Source: Gaiellasilicea sp033857955
GTDB lineage: Bacteria; Actinomycetota; Thermoleophilia; Gaiellales; Gaiellaceae
Assembly (NCBI GenBank): GCA_033857955.1
Contig: JAWVCW010000018.1
Location: 1 to 64,000, forward strand
Direction: 5' to 3'
Length of the DNA: 64,000 nt
Under the pieces are notes generated by a model. That model was not told where the DNA came from and did not search any database. It saw only the letters and a program-made list of their open reading frames with translations. A program made the translations under genes and the position numbers. Below are positions 17,887 through 25,802 of the stretch, piece by piece (the stretch's first letter is position 1; every line of letters begins with the position of its first letter).

Positions 17887-19173
17887 GTGCAGGAATACGA
17901 CCTCTCGACGCTCCCCACCGGGGAGCGCGTCATCTCCGAGTACGTCCCGAGTGTCCGCTCGGTCTCGCTCGGCTTCTGGATCGGCACGGGCTCGCGGGAC
18001 GAGACCGACTCGCGCGCCGGGGTCTCTCACTTCATCGAGCACCTGCTCTTCAAGGGCACCGGCACGCACACGGCTCAGGAGATCGCCGAGATCTTCGACG
18101 GGCTCGGCGGCGAGCTGAACGCCGCCACCTCGCGGGAGACGACGCTCGTCTACGCGCGCGTCCCCGACGACCGGCTCGAGCCGGCGCTCGACGTGATCGT
18201 CGGCATGGTCTACGACCCGGCGTTCGCCGAGGTCGACGCCGAGCGCGAGGTCGTGCTCGAGGAGATCGCGATGGTGGACGACAATCCGCAGGACCTGGTG
18301 CACGACATCGTGGCGGAGGCGGTCTTCGGCGCTCATCCGCTCGGGCGGCCCGTGATCGGCCGCGCCGAGGTGATTTCGTCCGTGTCGGCACGCGCGCTGG
18401 CGGCGTACCACCGGACGGTGTACGCCCACGACAACATCGTCGTTGCGGCGGCGGGAAACGTGAAGCACGAGCGGGTACTCGAGCTGCTCGCGGCTCGGAT
18501 CCCGAAGACGCAGACCCCCGCGCGGCGCGCGCGCAAGCCGTTCGCGCGCACTCCGGCGCCGGGCTACCGCTTTCAGCGCAAGACGACGGAGCAGTATCAC
18601 GTCTGCCTCGGCGCACCAGGGATCTCGCGACTCGACGACCGCCGCTTCGCGGCGTCCCTGCTCGACTCGATCCTCGGCGGCTCGGCGTCGTCGCGCCTCT
18701 TCCAGGAGATCCGCGAGAAGCGGGGCATGGCGTACTCGGTCTACAGCTTTGCTTCGCAGTACTCGGACTCCGGCCAGATCGGGCTCTACGTCGGCACGCG
18801 GGAGGAGAATCTCGTGGAGTGCCTCGAGATCGTGGCGCGGGAGCTCGGCGACGTGTCGGCCGGCAACGTGCGACCAGGCGAGCTCGAGCGCGCCAAGGAG
18901 AACCTGAAGGGGCGGATGCTGCTCTCGATGGAGTCGACGTCGAACCGCATGAGCCGCCTCGGCAAGTCGCTGATCACCGGTTCCGAGCTGCTCCAGCTGG
19001 ATGAGATCGTGGAACGCGTCGAAGCGGTGACGAGCGAGGACGTGGCCGGTGTCGCCGGCGACCTGCTCCGGCTCGACCGCCTCTCGGCAGCCGGGATCGG
19101 GCCGAGCGAGGCGCGCTTCAAGGCGGCCGTGCAGCGGGTCAACCCGGCACTCGTCGGGCGCAAAGCCGCATGA
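17887..19173 (+). CDS. M16-family zinc peptidase (processing-peptidase type)
   Basis: 428 aa. Zn ligands and base are in the inverted motif HFIEH (48-52), with the third ligand expected in EREVVLEEIAMVDD (about 119-132). Two pitrilysin-type halves are present; the C-terminal half carries the R/Y pair region EIREKRGMAYSVYSF. Homologues sit between pnp and dapB in many Gram-positive bacteria. The substrate is not established. GTG 17887 is chosen from the terminator position and the -10 spacing. ATGA overlap with dapB. Confidence 0.93.
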   Translation: MQEYDLSTLPTGERVISEYVPSVRSVSLGFWIGTGSRDETDSRAGVSHFIEHLLFKGTGTHTAQEIAEIFDGLGGELNAATSRETTLVYARVPDDRLEPALDVIVGMVYDPAFAEVDAEREVVLEEIAMVDDNPQDLVHDIVAEAVFGAHPLGRPVIGRAEVISSVSARALAAYHRTVYAHDNIVVAAAGNVKHERVLELLAARIPKTQTPARRARKPFARTPAPGYRFQRKTTEQYHVCLGAPGISRLDDRRFAASLLDSILGGSASSRLFQEIREKRGMAYSVYSFASQYSDSGQIGLYVGTREENLVECLEIVARELGDVSAGNVRPGELERAKENLKGRMLLSMESTSNRMSRLGKSLITGSELLQLDEIVERVEAVTSEDVAGVAGDLLRLDRLSAAGIGPSEARFKAAVQRVNPALVGRKAA

Positions 19174-19778
19174 AGGTCTTTCTGTTGGGCCGGCACGGGA
19201 GGGTCGGCTCCGTGCTCGCGCCGGCGCTGCAGGAGGCGGGCCACGAGCTCGTCGACTCGAGCGAGGAGGCCGACGCGGCCGTCGACTTCACACGCCCGGA
19301 GGCCGTGGAGGAGAATGTCCGCGCCTGCCTCGAGAACGGCGTGCCGGTGGTCGTGGGGACGTCAGGCTTCGACCTGGAGCGAGTGGCTGCGCTCGCAACC
19401 GAGCATGACCTGCCGGTCTTCTATGCGCCCAACTTCGCGCTCGGAGCGGTGCTGATGATGCGGCTTGCCGAGGAGGCCGGGAAGGTCATGCCGCACGCCG
19501 AGATCGTCGAGCTGCACCACGAGACGAAGCTGGACGCACCCTCGGGCACGGCGAAGGCGACCGCCGAGCGCTTGCCGGGCGAAACACCGATCCACTCGGT
19601 GCGCCTGCCCGGCCTCGTCGCGCACCAGGAGGTGATCTTCGGCGGCCCGGGGCAGACGCTGACGATCCGGCACGACACGACCTCCCGCGAAGCGTTCGTG
19701 CCGGGCGTCCTGCTCGCGCTGGAGAAGCTGCACACTCTGCCGCCGAGCCTGACGGTCGGGCTCGACGAGCTCCTCTAG
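19170..19778 (+). CDS. dapB: 4-hydroxy-tetrahydrodipicolinate reductase (short form)
   Basis: 202 aa, well below the usual 240-270 aa. NAD(P)H-dependent reduction giving tetrahydrodipicolinate. N-terminal Rossmann motif GRHGRVG and VVVGTSGF are present; the catalytic block ELHHETKLDAPSGTA holds His116/His117 and Lys120. GGPGQTLTIRHD closes the substrate site. The shortening falls in the N-terminal nucleotide-binding half, where strands between the glycine loop and VDFT are missing. The active site is intact, so a compact functional enzyme is more likely than a remnant. Coupled to the M16 gene; dapA is two genes downstream. Confidence 0.9.
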   Translation: MKVFLLGRHGRVGSVLAPALQEAGHELVDSSEEADAAVDFTRPEAVEENVRACLENGVPVVVGTSGFDLERVAALATEHDLPVFYAPNFALGAVLMMRLAEEAGKVMPHAEIVELHHETKLDAPSGTAKATAERLPGETPIHSVRLPGLVAHQEVIFGGPGQTLTIRHDTTSREAFVPGVLLALEKLHTLPPSLTVGLDELL

Positions 19779-19907
19779 CTAGTACCGCGCGGCCCAGCTC
19801 ACGCTCGACCGTCAGCCTGCTGACCGCCGCAGTGGTCACGGGCGACTCCGCCCGAGTCGTATGCGTGGGCCGCGCCGCGCGACTCTGGTCTGTTGAGGCA
19901 CTTTTGT

Positions 19908-19913
19908 CAAGAT
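19908..19913 (+). promoter_or_regulatory. -10-like hexamer for the macrodomain gene
   Basis: CAAGAT, seven bases before GTG 19921. The 142-nt gap after dapB otherwise shows only a weak 6-bp hairpin. Confidence 0.3.
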
Positions 19914-19920
19914 CGGGTTC

Positions 19921-20412
19921 GTGATCGAGTTCCTCGTCGGCGATCTCACGGAGCAGCGGGTGGACGCCATCGTCAACGCGGCAAATAGCTCGCTCCTCGG
20001 CGGCGGCGGCGTCGACGGGGCGATCCACCGTGCGGGCGGGCCGGAGATACTCGCCGAGTGCCGTCTCCTCGGCGGCTGCGACACCGGTGACGCGAAGGCA
20101 ACGACGGCCGGGCTGTTGCCTTCTCGCTGGGTGATCCACACGGTGGGACCCGTCTGGCAGGGCGGCAAGGCCGGCGAGCCGGCGCTGCTCGCGTCGGCGC
20201 ACCGGCGCTCGCTGGAGGTCGCGCGCGACCTCGGGGCACGCACCGTCGCCTTCCCTGCGATCTCGTGCGGGATCTACGGCTATCCACCGGAGCTGGCGGC
20301 GCCGGTGGCGATCGAGGCCGCCCGCTCGTTCGAGCCCGAGTTCGAGCGGATCACGTTCGTCTTCCTCGCCGATGCTCTCCGCCAGGTTTTCGAGCGCGCG
20401 GCGCGAATGTAG
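19921..20412 (+). CDS. Macrodomain protein (ADP-ribosyl / O-acetyl-ADP-ribose hydrolase type)
   Basis: 163 aa, single domain. MacroD/YmdB-like motifs: VDAIVNAANSSLLGGGGVDGAIHRAGG and the phosphate loop PAISCGIYGYP. Members remove ADP-ribose from proteins or nucleic acids, or deacetylate O-acetyl-ADP-ribose; which one applies cannot be decided. No ADP-ribosyltransferase is next to it. It lies between dapB and dapA; its stop codon TAG doubles as the start of the dapA -10 hexamer. Confidence 0.92.
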   Translation: MIEFLVGDLTEQRVDAIVNAANSSLLGGGGVDGAIHRAGGPEILAECRLLGGCDTGDAKATTAGLLPSRWVIHTVGPVWQGGKAGEPALLASAHRRSLEVARDLGARTVAFPAISCGIYGYPPELAAPVAIEAARSFEPEFERITFVFLADALRQVFERAARM

Positions 20413-20415
20413 GAT
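20410..20415 (+). promoter_or_regulatory. -10 hexamer for dapA
   Basis: TAGGAT overlaps the macrodomain stop codon and ends six bases before GTG 20422. Confidence 0.48.
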
Positions 20416-20421
20416 CCAGAC

Positions 20422-21303
20422 GTGCTCGGCGAGCTGCTGACCGCGATGGTGACCCCGTTCAGGCGCGACGGCTCGGTCGACCTGGAGAGCTTCCGCGCGC
20501 TTGCGCGCCACCTCGTGGACAGCGGCTCCGACGGCCTCGTCGTCACCGGCACGACGGGCGAGAGCCCGACACTCTCCGACGACGAGCGCTTCGAGCTCTA
20601 CGCCGCCGCCCTCGACGAAGTGGGGGACCGGGCGACTGTCGTCGCGGGCACCGGCACGTACGACACGCGTCACTCGGTTCACCTGACGGAACGGGCGCAC
20701 GAGCTCGGCGTCGACGCCTTCCTGATCGTGACGCCGTACTACTCGAAGCCGCCGCAGCGCGGGATCGTGGCGCACTTCGAGGCGGTGGCCGCCGCGACCG
20801 ACCGGCCGATCGTCGTCTACAACATCCCAAGTCGTGTCGTCGTCAACATCGAGCCGGAGACGATCTCTCGGCTCGCGGAGACCGGAAACATCCACGCGGT
20901 CAAGCAGGCGAACGACGATCTCGCGCAGGCTCGGCACATCGTCGAGACCGGCCTCGATCTCTACGCCGGCGACGACCACCTGATCCTCCCCTTCCTCGAG
21001 CTCGGCGCCGTCGGCGGCGTCAGCGTGCACGCGCACGTCGTCGGGCCGCAGGTGAAGGAGCTGATCAGGCTCTGGAAGTCGGGCGAGCACGAGGCGGCAC
21101 GGAATCTCGACCGGGAGCTGCTTCCCTCGATCGAGCTCCTGCGCGTCGTCGGCAACCCGATTGCGATCAAGGCTGCGTTGAACCTGCTCGGGCACGAGGT
21201 CGGCGGCCACCGGCTGCCGCTCGTCGAGGCAACCCACGACGAGCGCGACCGCGTTCGCGACTGTCTCGCGCGGCTCGGCCTGCTCCAGCCCGCCGTCGCC
21301 TAA
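20422..21303 (+). CDS. dapA: 4-hydroxy-tetrahydrodipicolinate synthase
   Basis: 293 aa, normal length. Class I aldolase condensing pyruvate with aspartate semialdehyde. Schiff-base Lys161 in HAVKQAND; TTGES pyruvate-binding motif (about 44-48); catalytic Tyr in VYNIPSR. The usual GxKE after the lysine strand reads AVKQ, a minor variant. GTG start with its own -10. Supplies the pathway completed by dapB, dapD, dapC and dapE in this window. Confidence 0.95.
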   Translation: MLGELLTAMVTPFRRDGSVDLESFRALARHLVDSGSDGLVVTGTTGESPTLSDDERFELYAAALDEVGDRATVVAGTGTYDTRHSVHLTERAHELGVDAFLIVTPYYSKPPQRGIVAHFEAVAAATDRPIVVYNIPSRVVVNIEPETISRLAETGNIHAVKQANDDLAQARHIVETGLDLYAGDDHLILPFLELGAVGGVSVHAHVVGPQVKELIRLWKSGEHEAARNLDRELLPSIELLRVVGNPIAIKAALNLLGHEVGGHRLPLVEATHDERDRVRDCLARLGLLQPAVA

Positions 21304-21324
21304 CTACGACGGTCACCCCGCGCG

Positions 21325-21330
21325 TACACT
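21325..21330 (+). promoter_or_regulatory. -10 hexamer for rnj
   Basis: TACACT, six bases before GTG 21337; leaderless-type spacing. Confidence 0.5.
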
Positions 21331-21336
21331 CCGCGC

Positions 21337-22980
21337 GTGAGCCTGCGGATCATCCCACTGGGCGGCCTCGGCGAGGTCGGCAAGAACATGACCGTGTACG
21401 AGCACGGCGACGAGATCGTCGTCGTCGATGCGGGCCTCGCGTTCCCACGCGACGAGCATCTCGGCGTCGACCTCGTCCTGCCGGACATCGGCTACCTGCG
21501 CGACCGCCGCGTCAACGCGGTCGTCCTCACGCACGGGCACGAGGACCACGTGGGCGGGCTGCCCTATCTGCTCCGCGAGGTCGACTGCGACAAGGTGATC
21601 GCGACGAAGCTGACGCTAGGCCTGATCAAGTCGAAGCTCGACGAGCACGGCCTTTCCGCCTCGACCCGGCTGGAGGAGGCTGAGACCGGGAAGAAGATCC
21701 AGGTCGGTTCGTTCACGCTCGACTTCGTCCGCGTCGCGCACTCGATCCCCGACTGCGTCGCGGTCGTCCTCGAGACGGACGCCGGCCGCGTCGTGCACAC
21801 GGGCGACTGGAAGCTCGACCACACTCCCGTCGACGGCCTCAAGACCGACGTCGGCCGCCTGGCCGAGCTCGGCAACCTGGGCGTCGACCTGATGCTCGGC
21901 GACTCGACGAACGCCGAGCGCCCCGGGATGACAGGGTCGGAGCGGCTCGTCGGCGAAGCGTTTCGCACGCTGATCCCGCTGCGCAAGGGCCGGATCCTCG
22001 TCGTCTCGTTCGCGTCGAACGTCCACCGGATGCAGCAGGCGATCGACGTCGCGATCCAGGTCGGCCGGAAGGTCGCGATCGTCGGGCGGTCGATGCGGAA
22101 GAACCTCAACATCGCCCGCACCCTCGGCTATCTCGACGTGCCGGAGCACATCCTGATCAAGCCGCAGGAAGCGATGGCGCTGCCCCCCGGCCAGGTGATG
22201 ATCCTCTGCACCGGCAGCCAGGGCGAGCCGATGTCCGCGCTCACGCGCATCGCCTACAACGACCACCCGTCGGTCTCGATCGAGCGCGGCGACACCGTGA
22301 TCCTCTCGGCGAAGCCGGTTCCGGGCAACGAATTGCGCGTTCACGATTCGATCAACCGGCTCGCGAAAATGGGCGCCGAGGTGCTGCACCAGGAGATCGC
22401 GCCGGTGCACGTCTCGGGCCACGCGTGCTCGGAGGAGATGCGCACGATGCTCTCGCTGCTGCGTCCACGTGCCGTGATGCCCGTTCACGGCGAGTACCGG
22501 ATGCTCGCGGCCCACGGCCAGCTGTCGCTGGAGTCCGGTGTCCCCGCCGAGGCGATCATCATCGCCGAGAACGGCTCGGTCGTCGAGCTCGAGCCCGGCA
22601 AGACGCCTCGGATCGTCGATCGGATCGAAGCCGGCGTCACGTTCGTGGACGGCCTCGGCGTCGGAGACGTGCGGGACGTGGCCCTGCGTGACCGCCGCCG
22701 GCTCTCCGAGGACGGCGTGCTGATCATCGTCACGACTCTCGCGAGCACGAACGGCGGCTCGACCGCGCCGCCCGAGCTGATCGCGCGCGGCTTCGGCGAC
22801 TCCGAGGACCTGATCGACGACCTTCGGGACGAAGCCGGCCGGGTGCTCGAGGACCTGGCGGCCGACGACATCACCGAGATCAAGCTGCTGCAGGAGCACC
22901 TGCACGACGCTGTCGGGCAAATGATCTACGACAGAACGCGCCGGCGGCCGATGATTCTCCCCGTGGTCATCGAGGTCTAG
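21337..22980 (+). CDS. rnj: Ribonuclease J
   Basis: 547 aa. Metallo-beta-lactamase/beta-CASP nuclease with 5'-3' exo- and endonuclease activity. Zn motif HGHEDH (66-71), HTGDWKLDHTP, GDSTNAERPG, beta-CASP motif with SFASNVHRMQQ, and HVSGHACSEEM. The C-terminal domain ends in RTRRRPMILPVVIEV, typical of the family. Downstream of dapA is a recurrent location in actinobacteria. Together with PNPase and RNase Y it gives this organism three major RNA-decay enzymes. Confidence 0.95.
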   Translation: MSLRIIPLGGLGEVGKNMTVYEHGDEIVVVDAGLAFPRDEHLGVDLVLPDIGYLRDRRVNAVVLTHGHEDHVGGLPYLLREVDCDKVIATKLTLGLIKSKLDEHGLSASTRLEEAETGKKIQVGSFTLDFVRVAHSIPDCVAVVLETDAGRVVHTGDWKLDHTPVDGLKTDVGRLAELGNLGVDLMLGDSTNAERPGMTGSERLVGEAFRTLIPLRKGRILVVSFASNVHRMQQAIDVAIQVGRKVAIVGRSMRKNLNIARTLGYLDVPEHILIKPQEAMALPPGQVMILCTGSQGEPMSALTRIAYNDHPSVSIERGDTVILSAKPVPGNELRVHDSINRLAKMGAEVLHQEIAPVHVSGHACSEEMRTMLSLLRPRAVMPVHGEYRMLAAHGQLSLESGVPAEAIIIAENGSVVELEPGKTPRIVDRIEAGVTFVDGLGVGDVRDVALRDRRRLSEDGVLIIVTTLASTNGGSTAPPELIARGFGDSEDLIDDLRDEAGRVLEDLAADDITEIKLLQEHLHDAVGQMIYDRTRRRPMILPVVIEV

Positions 22981-22991
22981 GCAGCGTAGGC

Positions 22992-23579
22992 TTGACGGAG
23001 CTGCCCAGGAGCGGAGGTGCCGGCTTTGCCGGGGCCGGAGCGGGAACAGGTTGGCCCGACGTCCTCGTCGGCCACGCTGCGAGTGAGCTGACTGCGCGGC
23101 GACTGATCGCGCAGCTCCGCGCGTGCGAGGCGGCTGCGTTGGCGTTCTGCCGGCTGCTCGAGCGCTGGGGGAGGGGAGAGGCGCAGCCGGCGACCGCAGG
23201 CGGGCGCGAGGCCGCGCTCCGGCACGCCGCCGACCGCGTCGAGACGGCGCTCGCCGGGCTCGAAGCCCCGCTCGGCCGCTACCTGCTCGAGCTCGAGGCC
23301 GACCAGGCCGAGGGCCGCTCGTGGTACATGGGGCCCGGCGCCGGTGAGCTCGTCGAGTGGAAGGCGGTACTCATGCGCGCAGGCGTCCACGCCAGTCCGA
23401 CCCGAGTCGCCGCCGCGTATCTGGAGCTCGCCGTGCTCGTCCGCGCCCTGCAGGGGCTCTCCGACGCGGCGAGGCTCGACGCCCCGCCGGACGCGTCCTC
23501 GCTCTGGGCCGGCCTCTTCGACCTTCGCGACACCCTGCTCGGATCGACCGTGAACGACCTGCGGGCCCTCGCCGCCTGA
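22992..23579 (+). CDS. Hypothetical helical protein
   Basis: 195 aa from TTG 22992; no ATG or GTG is available near the start, so the exact beginning is uncertain. The composition is Ala/Leu/Arg/Glu-rich and predicted all-helical (ELTARRLIAQLRACEAAALAFCRLLERWG; VAAAYLELAVLVRALQGLSDAARL). The motif WYMGPGAGELVEWKAV is the most distinctive stretch. No signal peptide or membrane segment. I do not recognise the family. Close spacing after rnj (11 nt) suggests co-transcription. Confidence 0.6.
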   Translation: MTELPRSGGAGFAGAGAGTGWPDVLVGHAASELTARRLIAQLRACEAAALAFCRLLERWGRGEAQPATAGGREAALRHAADRVETALAGLEAPLGRYLLELEADQAEGRSWYMGPGAGELVEWKAVLMRAGVHASPTRVAAAYLELAVLVRALQGLSDAARLDAPPDASSLWAGLFDLRDTLLGSTVNDLRALAA

Positions 23580-23581
23580 CT

Positions 23582-23600
23582 TTGTGTTCCTGTAACACAA
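23582..23600. repeat. Palindrome 1 upstream of ribokinase gene
   Basis: Arms TTGTGTT (23582-23588) and AACACAA (23594-23600) around CCTGT. AT-rich in a GC-rich context and nearly the same sequence as the second palindrome 54 bp downstream. Confidence 0.7.
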
Positions 23601-23633
23601 GCTCCTCGTCAACCGCATGGCTCCGCGGAGAAT

Positions 23634-23656
23634 GCTTGTGTTTCTGAAACACAAGC
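23634..23656. repeat. Palindrome 2 overlapping the ribokinase start region
   Basis: Perfect 10-bp arms GCTTGTGTTT and AAACACAAGC around CTG, ending four bases before ATG 23661, where a ribosome-binding site would be. Either a repressor operator pair with palindrome 1 or a hairpin controlling translation. Confidence 0.75.
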
Positions 23657-23660
23657 TCGC

Positions 23661-24473
23661 ATGAGCCGCCCATCGATCACCGTCGTGGGCTCGGTCAACC
23701 TCGACCTCGTCGCGCAGGTGGAGCGGCTGCCGCGGCCGGGGGAGACCGTCACGGACGCCGTCTTTCGGCGCGTGCCCGGCGGCAAGGGCGCGAACCAGGC
23801 GGTGGCGTGCGCCCGGCTCGGAGCCGACGTGACGCTCGTGTGCTCGGTCGGCGACGACCTCTTCGCCGCCGAGGCACTGCCGCAGGAGGAGCGGCTGACG
23901 GTCGACGCCGTTCGTGTCGCCGCGCCCACTGGAGTCGCTGTGATCCTCGTCGACGCCGAGGGAGAGAACCAGATCGCGGTCGCGCCCGGAGCAAACGCCG
24001 AGGTGCGCAAGCTCGAGCTCCCCGCAAGCGACGCGGTTCTGACCCAGCTCGAGCTCCCGGACGCGGCGGTGATCGACGCCTGGGAGCAGGCGACGGGGCT
24101 CTTCTGCCTGAATGCCGCGCCGGCCCGGCCGATCGACGTCGACGCCGACCTGACCGTCGTCAACCGCTACGAGCTCGAGGTGCTGAAGCGCCGCGACGGC
24201 CTCGTCGCGCTGACGCTCGGCGCAGAGGGTGCGGTGCTGCTGGAGGACGGCGAGGAGATCGCGCGGGCCGAGCCGCCGCGTGTCGAGGCGGTCGACGGCA
24301 CCGCTGCCGGCGACGCCTTCACGGCCTGTCTGCTCGTCTCGCTGCTCGAGGGTCGCGAGCACGAAGAGGCGCTGCGCCGCGCCTGCGCCGCCGGCGCGCT
24401 GGCGGCCTCGCGCTTCGGCGCGCAACCGTCCCTGCCGACTGCGGCGGAGGTAGACGAGATACTCGCGTCGTGA
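23661..24473 (+). CDS. rbsK: PfkB-family sugar kinase, probable ribokinase
   Basis: 270 aa, somewhat short for ribokinase (about 300). N-terminal GSVNLDLVAQVERLPRPGETV and GGKGANQAVACARLGADV match ribokinase. The PfkB signature 2 DGTAAGDAFTACL holds the catalytic Asp and anion hole. The expected lid region is present but abbreviated. ATP-dependent phosphorylation of ribose to ribose-5-phosphate fits with the nucleoside hydrolase two genes on. No Shine-Dalgarno is seen; a palindrome occupies its place. Overlaps the next gene in GTGA. Confidence 0.85.
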   Translation: MSRPSITVVGSVNLDLVAQVERLPRPGETVTDAVFRRVPGGKGANQAVACARLGADVTLVCSVGDDLFAAEALPQEERLTVDAVRVAAPTGVAVILVDAEGENQIAVAPGANAEVRKLELPASDAVLTQLELPDAAVIDAWEQATGLFCLNAAPARPIDVDADLTVVNRYELEVLKRRDGLVALTLGAEGAVLLEDGEEIARAEPPRVEAVDGTAAGDAFTACLLVSLLEGREHEEALRRACAAGALAASRFGAQPSLPTAAEVDEILAS

Positions 24474-24697
24474 TCGACTTCTTCAGAGACGCGCCTGCGG
24501 GCGCGATTGTGCTCTTGATCGCCGGAGCCCTACTGCTTGCAATCGACCTTCCTCTCCGTCTTCGCTGGAAAGCGCGCGTCACGGGGATGACGGATGGGCC
24601 GGCCCAAGAGGACTCTCGCCCGCTCCTGCCGCTCGTGGTCGGGCCGGTCGGGTGGGTTCTTCTGATTGGCGGCCTCGCCTGGTATGTACTCGGCTGA
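24470..24697 (+). CDS. Small two-helix membrane protein
   Basis: 75 aa from GTG 24470, overlapping the kinase stop. Two hydrophobic helices (AIVLLIAGALLLAIDLPLRL; VVGPVGWVLLIGGLAWYVLG) flank a short polar loop (about 36-50). No family recognised. Start/stop overlaps on both sides argue that it is genuinely translated within the nucleoside operon. Confidence 0.6.
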   Translation: MIDFFRDAPAGAIVLLIAGALLLAIDLPLRLRWKARVTGMTDGPAQEDSRPLLPLVVGPVGWVLLIGGLAWYVLG

Positions 24698-25605
24698 TGA
24701 CGACGCCCGTCATCATCGATTGCGATCCCGGGCACGACGACGCCATCGCGCTGCTGCTCGCGCTCGCGAGCCCGGAGATCGACCTCGTCGGCGTCACGAC
24801 CGTGCACGGCAACCAGACGCTCGACAAGACGACGGACAACGCGCTTCGGGTACTCGCTCTCGTCGGGAGGGAGGACGTGCCTCTTGCCATGGGTGCAGAC
24901 CGCCCGCTCGAGCGGGAGCCCCAGGTCGCCGCCCACGTCCACGGCGAAAGCGGGTTGGACGGGCCCGAGTTGCCGCAGCCGGCTTCGGAGCCCATCGAGC
25001 AGCACGCCGTCGACTTCCTCCTGGAGCGCACGACCCCGGAGACAGTGCTCGTCCCTGTCGGGCCGCTCACGAACGTCGCGCTCGCACTCGACCGGGGCCT
25101 GCGACCGGCCCGAATCGTGCTGATGGGCGGCGCCGTCTGCGAGGGGAACATGACGCCCGCGGCGGAGTTCAACATCTGGGCCGATCCGGAGGCCGCGCAG
25201 CGCGTCTTTCACTCGGGGCTCGACGTGACGATGATCGGCCTCGACGTGACGCACGGGGCGCTCCTGACGCCGGAGTGGGGCGAGCGTTTCAGGCGGGCCG
25301 GCCGCGTCGGAGCGTTCGTCGCCGACCTGGTCGAGTTCTTCAAGCAGTACCACGCGCGGACCTACGGCTGGGACGGTGCGCCGATCCACGACGCGGTCGC
25401 CATGGCGCATGTGATCCGGCCCGGAATCGTCGGTACGGAGTTTCTGAACGTCGAGGTGGAGACGGGGTCGGAGCTGTGTCGCGGGCGGACCGTCGCCGAC
25501 CGCTGGCGGCGCACCGACCGCGAGCCGAACGCGCAGGTCGGGCTGGAGATCGACGCCGACGCCTTCTTCGACCTCCTGCTCGAGCGCATCGCCACGCACG
25601 GCTGA
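24697..25605 (+). CDS. Inosine-uridine preferring nucleoside hydrolase
   Basis: 302 aa. Ca2+-dependent N-ribohydrolase releasing base and ribose. The signature DCDPGHDDA (Asp8, Asp10, Asp14, Asp15) opens the protein. Further Ca/ribose ligands lie in VGPLTNVALAL, GGAVCEGNMTPAAEFNIWADPEAA and the C-terminal DAVAMAHV, whose Asp is a conserved Ca ligand. ATG 24697 shares its A with the previous stop. Product ribose can feed the kinase upstream. Exact base preference cannot be told from sequence. Confidence 0.93.
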   Translation: MTTPVIIDCDPGHDDAIALLLALASPEIDLVGVTTVHGNQTLDKTTDNALRVLALVGREDVPLAMGADRPLEREPQVAAHVHGESGLDGPELPQPASEPIEQHAVDFLLERTTPETVLVPVGPLTNVALALDRGLRPARIVLMGGAVCEGNMTPAAEFNIWADPEAAQRVFHSGLDVTMIGLDVTHGALLTPEWGERFRRAGRVGAFVADLVEFFKQYHARTYGWDGAPIHDAVAMAHVIRPGIVGTEFLNVEVETGSELCRGRTVADRWRRTDREPNAQVGLEIDADAFFDLLLERIATHG

Positions 25606-25757
25606 TGCCGCCCGGGCTCGCGAGGGTTGTCACGGCCGCGACCGGTGCTGCAGCGCTCGCGGCGGGTCTCGTCGCGGCCCTGAACGGAGTGCTCGCCGGC
25701 ATCGCCATCGCAGTCGGCGGCGTCGTGCTGCTCGCGTGGAGCGTCTTCGGGCGGTGA
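25605..25757 (+). CDS. 50-aa membrane peptide
   Basis: ATG 25605 shares a base with the hydrolase stop. The 50 residues form two Ala/Gly/Val-rich hydrophobic segments (VVTAATGAAALAAGLVAALN; LAGIAIAVGGVVLLAWSVF), a helical hairpin. No family recognised. Coupled position supports translation; function unknown. Confidence 0.5.
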   Translation: MPPGLARVVTAATGAAALAAGLVAALNGVLAGIAIAVGGVVLLAWSVFGR

Positions 25758-25802
25758 CAGGGAGCGCATGGGCGGCAACGCAATGTGGTATTGCTTGGAG
25801 CA

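Noticed and set aside
15370..18600. Long antisense open frames opposite pnp and the M16 gene
   Set aside because: They mirror the codon structure of clearly identified genes and lack motifs, starts with signals, or promoters.
19779..19907. Small hairpin (CGACTC/GAGTCG) and a possible RNA after dapB
   Set aside because: Six base pairs only, no U-tract and no surrounding structure; not distinguishable from chance in GC-rich DNA.
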